Below are positions 1 through 9,613 of a stretch of DNA of 64,000 nucleotides, one piece after another. The notes under the pieces were generated by a model. It ran no database searches, had not been told where the DNA came from, and saw nothing but the letters and a program-made list of their open reading frames with translations. The first letter of the stretch is position 1. Every line of letters starts with the position of its first letter. This DNA comes from Aegilops tauschii subsp. strangulata (taxonomy: Eukaryota > Streptophyta > Magnoliopsida > Poales > Poaceae): positions 117,706,318-117,770,317 of the forward strand of contig NC_053041.3 of NCBI RefSeq assembly GCF_002575655.3, written 5' to 3'. The translations under genes were made by a program, and so were the position numbers.

Positions 1-2001
1 TAAAATTGCGTCGCTTACCACAAAACTTGTCAGCAGGCTGCTATGGTCAGTCCGCTCTTGACAGACTGAATCCTTTCAATCACCGTACCCATAAGGATAC
101 GGTGTTCCTCCATGATGGAAGCGCCTCATAGCACTTCCAGCAGATTGTTCGGTGCCTCTGGTTGGACAGAGGTCACCGGCGGGACAGGCACGCCTCCTTC
201 TTTTGAAGGAGGTTGCTCGCCGGATTCCGGAGCCGTATAGGTCCCCGGAATCATATTCGGCTAGGGGCCGAACTGAGCATGGCCCCCATCACCGTCTCCA
301 TGGGGGTCTGCTCCCCCATGTGTCCGGCGACTGAGGTTTCGCCCTCCGGCGCCTCCCTGACAGCCTCCTGAACATCTCCCTAGCTGGGGAAGGTCCTTCG
401 GGACAGCACCTCGGCGTCGCCCTTGGCCTGGGGAGATTGAGCGGCCGGCGGTGACATGCTGGCCATCGCCTTCGAATCCAGCGAACCTCCTGATGAGGAT
501 CGCAGGGAGCTATCATGGGCCGGACTGCAATAGCATAATTTAACATGTTAATACCATGAAGTGGAGAGGCCGGATACATGGATGTATGCGGGTTTTTAGT
601 ACTTACGATGCGGCCAGGGGCTTGTTTCGGGGGCGCCGCTCCGGGCTACTGTCGACGTCCCACGCGGGGTTATCCGCAGGGGGGCCCTTCCCCTCTTGGG
701 CGCCTCCGCCTCCAGATTTGTGGACGCCGCCCTCTTCTTCCTCCCCCCATCAGGGGGAGAGTTGCTTTCTTCCTCCTCCTCGTCGTCGTCTTCGGCGGCG
801 GTGGAATGAGTCTTGTCGTCGGACGACACATCCGAAGCTCCCTTGCGGCGGGGGCCACTCCAGACCCCCTTGGCCGTCTTCTTGGCCTTCTTCTCTGGCG
901 CCTGATAGGGCGCCGGGACCAGCATCTTCGCCAGGAGCGGGATGACTGGTTCCTTGGGCAGCGGAGCCCAACATTGAATCCGCTTTGCTTTCTCTGTCCA
1001 TGCTTGAAAAAATAAAGTTTAGATATCTTCCTTGAGCAAGCAAGTAGAGGATGCGCCTTGAGATGTGAAAGACTTACCGCACTGGCGGGATGGGTAAGAT
1101 CGTGCCCGCGGTCCGAGTCAATGTCCGGCGGTGTCTCATTGCCCTTAAAGAGCAACTTCCAGACATCTTCGTGAGTGGTTCCGAAGAGCCTTTCCAAGAT
1201 TTGGTGCTTCTCCAGATCGAACTCCCATAAAGGGCAGGTTCGGCTTTGGCATGGAAGGATCCGACGAACTAGCATCACCTGGATCACGTTGACGAGCTTG
1301 ATGTTTTTATCCACCATGCTTTGGATGCGTTTTCGCAGCGCTATTAGTTCGTCTGACAAAGACCAATTGGGACCCTTCTCTATCCAGGAGGTGAGCCACA
1401 TTGGAGCTCCAGATTTGAATTCGGGAGCCGCCGCCCAAGAGGCGTCGCGAGGCTCGGTCATATAGAACCACTGTTTGTGCCATTCTTTGATAGTCTCCAC
1501 AAAAGTTCCCTTGGGCCATGTGACATTGGGCAACTTTCTCACCATGGCGCCTCCGCACTCCGCATGTTGGCCGTCCACCACCTTCGGCTTCACGTTGAAG
1601 ATCTTGAGCCACAGTCTGAAGTGGGGTTGGATGCGGAGGAAGGCCTCACACACGACAATGAATGCCGAGATGTTGAGGAAGGAGTTCGGGGCTAGATCAT
1701 GGAAATCTAGCCCGTAATAGAACATAAGTCCGCAGACGAAAGGGTGAAGAGGGAACCCCAACCCGCGGACGAAGTGAGGGATGAACACCACCCTCTCGGT
1801 GGGCTTTGGAGTGGGGACGATTTGCCCCTTGGCCGGAAGCCGGCGGGTGATTTCTTTTGCCAGATACCCGGCCTCCCGATGCTTGGTGATGTCCTTCTCC
1901 TTGACGGAGGAGGCCATCCACTTGCCTTGCGCTCCAGATCCAGGCATGGTCGAGTGCTTTCTTGAGGCGGAAAAGATGAAGACTTGGGCGCTGGAGCTCA
2001 A
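1..2001 (-). CDS. Antisense accessory gene of Gypsy element (Transposase_28-like), partial
   Basis: The gene runs on the minus strand, opposite to the LTR. The block 1078-2001 (308 codons from the ATG at 2001) resembles the plant 'putative gypsy type transposon' family (Pfam Transposase_28): residues about 70-200 hold its conserved aromatic-rich core, including FVCGLMFYYGLDFHDLAP. A GT donor (GCG|GTAAGT) follows at 1077, and the next coding block, about 596-1002, is lysine-rich and acidic (DDDEEEEE). The simplest intron (1003-1077) leaves that block in the other frame, so either the splice model or the reading frame is imperfect. Further minus-strand coding resemblance (SMEEHRILMGTVIERIQS near 1-135) continues off the left edge. 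The function of this family is unknown. It probably has its own promoter. Confidence 0.75.
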
Positions 2002-2055
2002 GGATGGGAGGACAGAGAAAGAGAGAAGGTGTGGGTGAAGGAAATGAGTCCTTAT

Positions 2056-2070
2056 CTCCTTATAAAGGCA
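2056..2070 (-). promoter_or_regulatory. Possible TATA box of the antisense gene
   Basis: On the minus strand the sequence reads CCTTTATAAGG about 55-65 bp upstream of the ATG at 2001. The distance and composition fit a plant TATA element. This is inference from sequence alone. Confidence 0.4.
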
Positions 2071-2697
2071 GTGAATATCAAATGCCTCCCCACTCGCCTT
2101 AAAACTCGCCTATTCCCAAGGGCTGTGCAAACGACACAATTGGATTACCCACACCCGTATTGATGAGAATCCCGCAATAAGGGGACACGATCTCTGCTTC
2201 GACAAGACGTGCAAATGAAAACCGCGTCTCGAAATGAGGAACGGCAGACGAAAATGGTTCGAAATAAGGACCAGGCAGAGGTGATGTCGCATTATAAAAA
2301 AGTTGTCAGCAGATTGGACTCGTGAAATATCGTACTCTCTGCGGTTGTGTGTGGTATTTGTGTTGCAGATCCGGACACGATCGTTGCGTCCGAAGACTAT
2401 CTTGGAGTATTCGGAAAGGGGAACCCGCCTTGCAATGCCGAAGACAATATGCGCGCCGGACACCTCGTCATTGAAGCCTGGTTCAGGGGATACTAAGGGA
2501 GTCCTGGACAAGGGGGTCCTTGGGCGTCCGGCCTGTTGGACATGGGCCGGACTAATGGGCTGTGAAGATACAAGACCGAAGACTCTCTCCCGTGTCCGGA
2601 TAGGACTCTCCTTGGTGTGGAAGGCAAGCTAGGCGTCCAAATATGAAGATTCCTTTCTCTATAACCGACTTTATGTAACCCTAGATCCCTCCGGTGT

Positions 2698-2708
2698 CTA
2701 TATAAACC
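2698..2708 (+). promoter_or_regulatory. LTR promoter TATA box
   Basis: 'ctatataaacc' lies in the middle of the LTR, directly after 'ccggtgt', and is repeated in reverse sense by 'ccggagg' just downstream. This is the normal place for the U3 promoter of such an LTR. Confidence 0.6.
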
Positions 2709-2731
2709 GGAGGGCTAGGTCTGTAGAGGCC

Positions 2732-2888
2732 AATACTCATAATCATAGTCATACAGGCTAGACTTCTAGGGTTTTAGCCATTACGATCTCGTGGTAGATC
2801 AACTCTTGTAATACTCATAATCATAGTCATACAGGCTAGACTTCTAGGGTTTTTAGCCATTATGATCTCGTGGTAGATCAACTCTTGT
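2732..2888 (+). repeat. Tandem duplication of about 78 bp inside the LTR
   Basis: Unit 1 (2732-2809) and unit 2 (2810-2888) both start 'aatactcataatcatagtc' and end 'gatcaactcttgt'. They differ by a few bases. A third partial start follows at 2889. The duplication lies just downstream of the TATA box, in the presumed R/U5 region. Confidence 0.9.
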
Positions 2889-3042
2889 AATACTCATATT
2901 CATCAAGATCAATCAAGCAGGAAGTTGGGTATTACCTCCATAGAGAGGGCCCGAACCTGGGTAAACATTGCGTCCCCTGTCTCCTGTTACCATCGATCCT
3001 AGACGCACAGTTACCCGAGATCCGCCGGTTTTGACACCGACA

Positions 3043-3909
3043 AAGGGTGACCGTGGGCCAGATGTTGATGTCGAGGCCGTGCGGAGTGGCGGTGTTCCAA
3101 ATGAGTTCGATGTCGGAGGGCGGCTGAAGTCCGAGAAGATTCCACACCTGGACTGCCCTAGGGCAGCGTAGTGCAAGATGTGAAGCGTCCTCGAGGTGGT
3201 GGTCACACCTCGGGCAAAGGGAGTCGGGGGCGATAGTCTTCCAATGCAGGTTGGCCTTGGTTAGCCTATCCCTGAAAAGCAACCAAGAAAAAATCTTGAC
3301 CTTGATGGTGGCCATAGAGCTCCAGATGCATTCGGCATGAGGGTCGATCTCGTCGGCGGAGGAGAGCAGCGAGTAAGCGCACTGTGCGGAGAACGTGACG
3401 CCGTGGGTGAGGAACCTATTGTCGGGTTGAACCGAGGGTGAGACGTCCTGCAACAAAGATAGAACAATAGCAAGCTGGGCAGACGCCGCATTAGTTAGGC
3501 GGCTCCGCAGGGTCGCAAGTAAGCCATCATGCATAACCTCAGAGACCAGGACATAGGGTTGAGTGGAGTGGGAGAAGAGGATGCTGTATTTTTGGGCTAG
3601 AGGTGAATCAGTGAGCCAGGTGTCAAACCAGAAATACGTGGAAGTCCCACTGTTTGTTAGGACAAAAGAAATGGAAAGAAGGCTGTGTATTTGGTTTTTA
3701 ACTATCTTCCACAAGAAGGAAGGTAAGAAGGGGAGATGGAGAAGTCTAGTGAGTATAGCTAGAGGAACCAGCTAGCCCAAGGCACATCAGGCTTCTCTAA
3801 AAGTTTGTAGGCAAATTTTTGAAGGAGGCAGTTGTTTTGGAGTTGAAGGTTTTTGATGCCTAGACCACCATACGTTTTATCCTTGCAAACATTTTTCCAA
3901 GCGATGAGG
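3043..3909 (-). pseudogene. LINE reverse-transcriptase C-terminal remnant
   Basis: On the minus strand the product resembles the C-terminal part of plant LINE ORF2. The upstream part (about 3730-3909) reads KTYGGLGIKNLQLQN, the conserved motif after the RT domain. It then meets an in-frame stop and a frame change near 3725-3770. The downstream part contains the zf-RVT pattern: KVKIFSWLLFRDRLTKANL, then CPRC-x-HHLEDASHLALRCPRA. The LINE is cut on both sides: by the LTR retrotransposon at 3042/3043 and by CACTA element 0 at 3909/3910. The open frame continuing across 3042 into the LTR is accidental. It is a dead relic and the oldest layer of the nest visible here. Confidence 0.85.
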
Positions 3910-4175
3910 CACTACTAGGGAAAACCCTATCAGTAGCGTGGGTTGCCTATCAGTAGCGCGGGTTGCCTATCAGTAGCGCGGGATGCTGCGCTACTAATAA
4001 GGCGCTACATCTAACAAATAGCAGTAGCGCGTGTCATCCAATGCTACTGCTATACATGGCTAGCAGTAGCGTGGTTTATTGCAAAGCGCTACTGCTAATA
4101 TCTGCAGCGCTTTTTATCAGGAAGCGCTACTGGTATGGGAGCGCTACTGCTAACATTATTCCCCTCGCTACTGCT
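3910..4175 (+). repeat. Subterminal 'agtagcgc' repeats of element 0
   Basis: Within 265 bp the motif 'agtagcg' or its complement 'cgctact' occurs about a dozen times in both orientations. Such subterminal clusters are where CACTA accessory proteins bind in characterised elements; binding here is inferred. Confidence 0.8.
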
Positions 4176-4882
4176 AGATTTATTAGTTTCTGTTTTTTTT
4201 GCATATTTGTTTTGTATTTGAACAGGCTTTATACAATAATCTTTAGCATATCATACACATACAAATGTAATCATAGCATATACATACAAATATTCTCATC
4301 AAATCATGTCATCATCATAATCATCATCCAACACAAAATGTTCTCTCGTCATCATCTCGAAAATAGCGATACAAGTCTCGATTACTTGCAATTAAATCGT
4401 CATCCATCTAAACAATGATATACGCGAGAAGAGCTATCACTATGAGTGAGAGCGGAAATATGTAGTACATGAGTTTGTATCCCTCTCTCACATTAGCGTG
4501 AACCTAAACTAACTACTGTCTGTCGCTCGGAAACTGGAAACCGGTAAACCTGGGCCTGACACTCCGGCCACTCGTCGTATACTTCTGGCGTAGCACTTTT
4601 TCGCCATCGATGATCTATGCACCTGCATCGCCACATGAGTCGATGATATGCAACATATATATTTGAGCAACAGAAAGAGACAGACTTGGCAAAAATAGAA
4701 GCAACATATCATAAGCATAAATAACAAAGTTCATCGTACCCAAAATGCCCTAACTAGAGTGATCTTTGCTAGTCGAGGAGGACGGTTTAATTACATCACA
4801 AATAAGGTTTCGTCGTGCATAACTCAAAGTTTCGTCATACAGAAAGTATGGACTAAACGGACACATTGTCATATATCGACAA

Positions 4883-6090
4883 TCACTCCAACATGTCGTG
4901 CCATCCATCCAAGTCAGGGAGATAGTCCCCGAGCTTAGTGAAAGGCTTCAGGTCGAGACGCTGAGTGGCTACGCGTGTTCGGACGTCTTCCCGCGACATT
5001 TGTCCTTCTTCGTAGAACATTCCTATTTTTTCGACGACCTCCTTCATGATGATTTGGGCAAGTTCGCGCTGGATGTGATAGAACTCAGCTCGAAGTCGAT
5101 GATCCTCGATATCTCCTAAGTTCTTTGACCATTGCAGAATATAGGCATCGCCGGATCTAGGTGACATGCGAAGGTTCTGGTGGTCCCGTCTGTACTCCAG
5201 CATGTGGTGTAGGACATAGAATCCATCATTAAGAGAGTCACTCGGTTGCTGGATGCAGCAGAAGTCGGTCTTATGGCCGAAGGCGGGCCTGCCGTCCCTT
5301 TCCTTCTTGTCCTTGACCTCTCCACCCCGTGCGCCGTAGTAAAACATAGCACTGTCAAGAACAGACTTGATGTGGGTGTAATCCTTTTTGTTAATGTTCT
5401 TCGACAAGTCCAAGTAAAGAGCGTGGGGGTATCGAGGGTAGTGGATGATGAGGACGGCGCGCCCGCCGCTGCGCAAAATAAGTACACCTCAAATTAATTA
5501 GCCTCCATCGTGCAAATGAATGATTGAAATCGAAGAAAGGATATCCGCGCAGATGACTTACAGGGGATGATAAGGCACGAGAATCGCCTCCTTGTCCTTA
5601 TTGGAGAGCATGAAATTGGTGATGTATTCCCTCGCGTATTCACGGTGCTCTGCGCAGACTCCCAAGAAGCCCTCGTGCATGAAGTACGGGTCAGCGACAC
5701 AGATATGAGGTATCTGCTCAACCCCGATGAGGTAGTTCATGTGCAAGGCATAAAGGCGGACAAATGTAAAATCCAGCTTCTTCAAGTGAAACATGTCGAA
5801 GATGTAATCGAATCGAAGGAAGAACTTCTCCGCGGGGAATGTGTCAACGTACGACAATTGCCGCGACACGTTAACCACGTAGAGTGGGTATCCTGGATTT
5901 TTCGAGGCGATGAGGCCTTTCTCTATCCACAACACATCGTCATGAATTCTCCTTAGATCACCGAATCTGGCGCCTAGCGCTGCTTTAGGTAGGATTGGTT
6001 GACCGGGGATATGCCATTTTGCCGCACCGGGGATATGTATACGGTCTTGAACCCGAGGCTGCTGAGGCGGCTTGATCATAGAAGCAGCTT
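4883..6090 (-). pseudogene. Transposon Ulp1-like (C48-type) protease gene, truncated
   Basis: Two exons fit on the minus strand: 5562-6090, ending CCCCT|GTAAGT, and 4883-5468, starting after TTTTGCGCAG. The splice phases join correctly. The product has the layout of Ulp1-like proteins carried by plant transposons: LVPYHPL, then AVLIIHYPRYPHALYLDLS, then CCIQQPSDSLNDGFYVLHHM. The Asp (YLD) and Gln (QQP) positions are kept. The HW of the usual active site is not seen, and the usual Cys before Gly is Asp (NDGF), so protease activity is doubtful. The 5' end is removed by E1 at 6091; the open frame that runs on to 6151 uses E1 sequence and is accidental. It belongs to element 0. Confidence 0.75.
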
Positions 6091-6091
6091 G

Positions 6092-6260
6092 CACTACAAA
6101 AAAAAGACACATCCGTGACATTTTGGGCCGGACGAAATTTTTTTCTGTCATACTTATGAAACTTCTATGACGATAATTGTGACAAAACCCGGTATCATCA
6201 TAGATGTGGTGGGCTCCTACTTCTATGACAAAAAATCATGACAGAAAATGGGCTTTTCGT
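6092..6260 (+). repeat. E1 terminus, 'gacacatcc' end
   Basis: CACTACAAAAAAA is followed by a region with several short inverted copies of the motif 'ctatgaca/tgtcatg'. The same end closes E2 at 48620-48781. Confidence 0.85.
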
Positions 6261-6589
6261 CCTGGGCGGGCTGGAGACGCAGCTGCATGACATTCTTTGG
6301 GTCGTCCATGATGGAAAAAACCGTGGTAGAAGCGAGGGCGAGGAAAATATTGGGGTGTTCCCGGTTACGGTGGGTGGTCGGGGCCGAGCGAGGCACGGAG
6401 GTTTGCGTGTTTCTCTTGTACACGTACGCGCGTGTGTGTGAGGCGTTGGGCTCTAACTGAACCCGAGCGAGGCGTTCGCCTACTGAACCCGAGCGATTGC
6501 ACTGCAGGCTACGCGTTACTGAACCTGAGCGATCGATCGATGGCTGTTAACTCAACCCGATCGAGTGATTCCTTCGCTACTGCTGCTAA

Positions 6590-7000
6590 CTGAAGCCGAT
6601 CGATGCTGCCTCTGGATGAACAGTGAGTGTTGCTGGGGGGTTTGGATGAACAGTTCCCGGTGGAGGTGGACGAACAGGACCCCGTGGTGTTGCCTCTGGA
6701 TGAACAGGACCCCGATTGGTCGAGCCGGTTGGGGCTGGATGAACAGGACCCCGTGGAGGGCTGGATGAACAGTAGACGGTGGAGGGTTGGATGAACAGTA
6801 GCCCGTGGAGGGGTGGTTGAACAGGAGCCCATGGAGAGGGCTGGTTGAACAGTAGCCGGTGGAGTAGCGCGCGGTGGAGGCTGGATGAACAGGAGCCCGT
6901 GGATGAACGGTCGCAGGTGGAGGCTGGAGGAGGTCGACGGTGGATGAACAGTAGCCCATGGAGGCTGGAGGGGGTCGACGGTGGAGATGAACAGTATCCC
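6590..7000 (+). repeat. E1 GATGAACAG subterminal array
   Basis: Units like 'ggatgaacagtagcccgtgg' repeat every 20-45 bp, with variants 'ggatgaacaggaccccg' and 'ggttgaacaggagccc'. The repeats create overlapping spurious open frames on both strands; I do not call any gene here. It probably serves as binding sites for the accessory transposition protein (inference). Confidence 0.85.
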
Positions 7001-7004
7001 GTGG

Positions 7005-7350
7005 AGTCCCGTTTTGCGGTACGCCACACCCCTTCCGATGAACAGGACCCTCGTTTCGACCGTAGCACTCCAACACAAGTCCGTTTCCTCCGTTTTGCGG
7101 TACGCCACACCCCTCCCGATGAACAGGACCCCCGTTTCGACCGTAGGGCTCCAACACAAGTCCGTTTCCTCGGTTTTGCGGTAAGCCACACCCCTCCCGA
7201 TCAACAGGACCCCGTTTCGACCGTAGGAGGTCCAACACAAGTCCGTTTCCTCCGTTTTGCGGTACGCTAGACCCCCCGATCAATAGGATCCCGTTTCGAA
7301 TGTGGCCGGTCGAACACAAGGCCATTTCCTCCGTTGTGCGGTACGCCAGG
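7005..7350 (+). repeat. E1 tandem repeat, period about 80 bp
   Basis: Five starts of 'gttttgcggtacgccacacc' or variants occur at about 7010, 7093, 7171, 7254 and 7332. Each is followed by 'gatgaacaggaccc', 'cgtttcgaccgtag' and 'ccaacacaagtccgtttcc'. It extends the subterminal array inward. Confidence 0.85.
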
Positions 7351-7724
7351 CCTCGTTTCCATCAGCTGTTCCGTCCAAGCCGGTTGGCTCCCACGCGTTC
7401 CGTTGTCTCCCGATGAACACGACGCATTCCGTTGCCTCCCCATGAACACGACTACGACGCAGTTTCTCCGTTCCGACCCAGCCATGTACACGAGCCCTGG
7501 CCGTACGTATGCGCGAGTAGGCGTTCTAGACCCCGCTCGTATGTACGTACGTGGCCATATGTTCTTTCTTGCACACTGGCCGCTGTACGTACGTGTACAT
7601 GCTACGTGCGCGCCTCTACTACGACACGTGCGCGCCTCTACATCGACCAGTATGTACGTACACGTTCGCGACCAGAATGACAATGCTACGTACACTTCGA
7701 CCATGTGGGTCCCGACTGTCAGGC

Positions 7725-7895
7725 ACTTCCTTGCGTGCGAAGATGTAGCTGGTGGGTCACAACAGTCAGGGGGCGAATCGTTTTTTTGCCCGGACGCACT
7801 TCCTTGCGTGCGAAGATGTAGCTGGTGGGTCCCAGCAGTCAGGTGGGAAACTTTTTTTCGTGAAATACGGTGGCCCGTCTGGTGGGTCCCTGCTG
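7725..7895 (+). repeat. E1 repeat with 'cttccttgcgtgcgaagatg', about 2-3 units
   Basis: A unit of about 75 bp ('cacttccttgcgtgcgaaga', 'tgtagctggtgggtc', 'cagcagtcaggggg') occurs about two and a half times. The E2 counterpart at 46880-47165 has four or five units. Confidence 0.8.
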
Positions 7896-7899
7896 TCAG

Positions 7900-8385
7900 G
7901 TGGAGGAATAATTATTTTGCGCGTAATAAGGAGGCACTTCCTTGCGGCCGCCGTGGACCCAGCTGTCAGCCTCTCCACGTACAGTACTCTTTCGATGGAA
8001 GTCGTTCCTTGACCACGTTGACCATGTCGCGCCGAGAGCACCAGGGCGGTGGACGACGGCGAGGCCTGGGAAGGGGACGACGCAGAGCCGGGGAAGACGC
8101 GACAGTGGATGCCCATGCAGAGAGGAGTACGAGAGTTCACTGGTTCGGCTGCGGTGTGAGGCTGCAGTCGCCGCAGAATAACAGGGGGTGTCGGTGAGTA
8201 GAGGGATGCCCTGGCCAGCGGTGGAGTAGTAGGGGGCGGTGAGGTCTGCGTGGAAGCACAGCCGGCCACGGGAGGCGGGAGCAGGCGGTCCCGCCGGCGC
8301 TGGATTTGGCGGCTGGAGCAAGAAGATCAGAGATCTAAGAAACACGACGGCCGTTGGATTGACATCCAACGGTTACGTCAGCTAG
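7900..8385 (-). other. E1 single GC-rich block matching the E2 duplicated units
   Basis: It is the counterpart of E2 45690-46835 in one copy. Its parts resemble unit 1 at one side and unit 2 at the other. No gene is recognised. Confidence 0.7.
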
Positions 8386-8389
8386 AATC

Positions 8390-9610
8390 GTTTGTTGACG
8401 TATATAATAACAAAAAAATCTTACATACGCGTCAACTTAATAGGCCCACAAGTCAGACCATTCCTTCCTTTTTTAATAATTTATATATAGCTCATTGCGA
8501 CTTCTTATGCAATTTATTGCAGTCCGTTTTTTTTGTTGGCCAGGGCCAATTTCGCATATTTCTGTGGGTTCCAAACTATTTTTAATACCGAAATGTTGAG
8601 CCAGATTTAAAGTACTTTGAAGATATATTTAAATTAGGTTAATGCCCAGTGAAATAGGAATCTGAAAATGTGAAAAAATTCAGAAATTATAAAGTAATTG
8701 CCAATTTGTCATCTGTTTTTATATTTACAACCCATTTCATATTACTTTCAAGATTTGCAGGCGTCTTGAAAGAGTTGCAGCCCATCAGGGCGTAGAAAAA
8801 TAAGTAGGCCTGGATTGGGTATTCTTCAGAAAAAATAAACTGGGCTCATTTTCACAAAGAAAGAAAAATAGCTGGGCTGGTCACATGGTGAACATAAAAT
8901 ATAAGCCTGGGCTAGACGGGCCACAGCCCAGTTCAAACCCTGCTCCGTCTCAACAATAACAAAAAAAATACTGCTCGAGCAGCTACGTCCCAGGTGTCAG
9001 TCGATCTTGTGCTGTTCTCTTGTCTATTGACTATATACGCTCACAATGTCATGGGTCCCAGATGTCAGGAAAACACTAGGAGGAAGCATTTTATTTTTCC
9101 ATACGCTGACATGGTGGGCCTCTACTGTCATCCTCTCCACGTACTTCTGCCGATTCCTGTTGTTTGTTGACCATGTTGACAACGCGAGAGGCCGGCGCCG
9201 TGGCGAGCGCACCAAAGCGCGCACAGGACGACGGCGAGGCCTCGGACGTCGGCGTTAACAATTTAGGAGACGGTGGGGCGGCGATGCGTGCGCTGAGGCG
9301 CAGCCAGCCGTGGGAGGCGGAAGCAGGCGGCCCCGCCGGCGCTGGTTTGGTTTTGGCGGCTGGAGGAAGACAGGACTGAAGAAACACGACAGACTGTAAA
9401 AGCAGCAGGAGTACTTAACAACCTTAACTGAAACCAGCAGGGGCACTTAACAACCATAGCTGAAAGCAGTATGAGTACTTATACAGGTTCAACCGTACAA
9501 AGCATGCCTCGAACAGTGCTACTTTGCCTACAGTTAACCAAGGGCGAGGCCGCCAAGCCCCAGGACAAGGCCCAGGCGCCACCCCGCGCATCCACAACCT
9601 TCTGAAAGCA
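8390..9610. other. E1 interval without a recognised gene
   Basis: The first part (8390-8990) is AT-rich with 'gggctggt'-type motifs. The second part (9130-9400) is GC-rich and contains arginine/proline frames on both strands. The E2 counterpart is 44660-45690. Nothing in either reads as a conserved protein. Confidence 0.6.
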
Positions 9611-9613
9611 GCT

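Larger units (their letters stand above)
1..3042 (+). mobile_element. Gypsy-class LTR retrotransposon, 3' portion
   Basis: This is the 3' side of an LTR retrotransposon whose gag-pol and 5' LTR lie beyond the left edge. The order seen is an accessory gene on the minus strand, then about 450 bp of non-coding spacer (2040-2490), then an LTR read on the plus strand. The LTR ends at 3042 in 'ttgacaccgaca', exactly where a LINE coding sequence resumes, so the retrotransposon was inserted into the LINE. An antisense gene between pol and the 3' LTR is known from Grande/Tat-type Gypsy elements of grasses; assigning it to that group is inference. The family name is not claimed. Confidence 0.85.
2491..3042 (+). 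repeat. 3' LTR of the Gypsy-class element
   Basis: The LTR starts near 2491, after the purine-rich stretch 'caggggat', and ends at 3042 in 'gacaccgaca'. It has the usual parts of this wheat LTR type: 'gggagtcctggac' at the start, a TATA box, and the conserved tail with 'agagggcccgaacctgggtaaac'. The 5' boundary is uncertain by about 10 bp because no second LTR is in the window. The target-site duplication cannot be checked for the same reason. Confidence 0.8.
3910..6091 (+). mobile_element. CACTA element 0, left part (Caspar-like ends)
   Basis: The terminus 'cactactagggaaaacc' starts at 3910 inside the LINE; the three bases before it (agg, 3907-3909) would be one copy of the target duplication. 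It is followed by subterminal repeats and a gene on the minus strand. The stretch 4180-4880 is AT-rich and has no recognisable gene. The element is broken at 6091 by E1, and its other end lies beyond the right edge. Caspar-like is judged from the terminus and the 'agtagcgc' repeats, not from a database match. Confidence 0.75.

Noticed and set aside
2932..3714. A single 260-residue protein
   Set aside because: The last 35 or so residues are translated LTR sequence; the LINE frame is interrupted by the LTR at 3042/3043.
6509..7325. Overlapping open frames of 200-257 codons on the minus strand
   Set aside because: Three frames are open at once because the region is a short tandem repeat without stops. 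The products are only repeat translations; no start context or conserved domain.
7005..7350. CRISPR array
   Set aside because: The units are imperfect tandem repeats with conserved spacers, inside a plant transposon; no cas genes.
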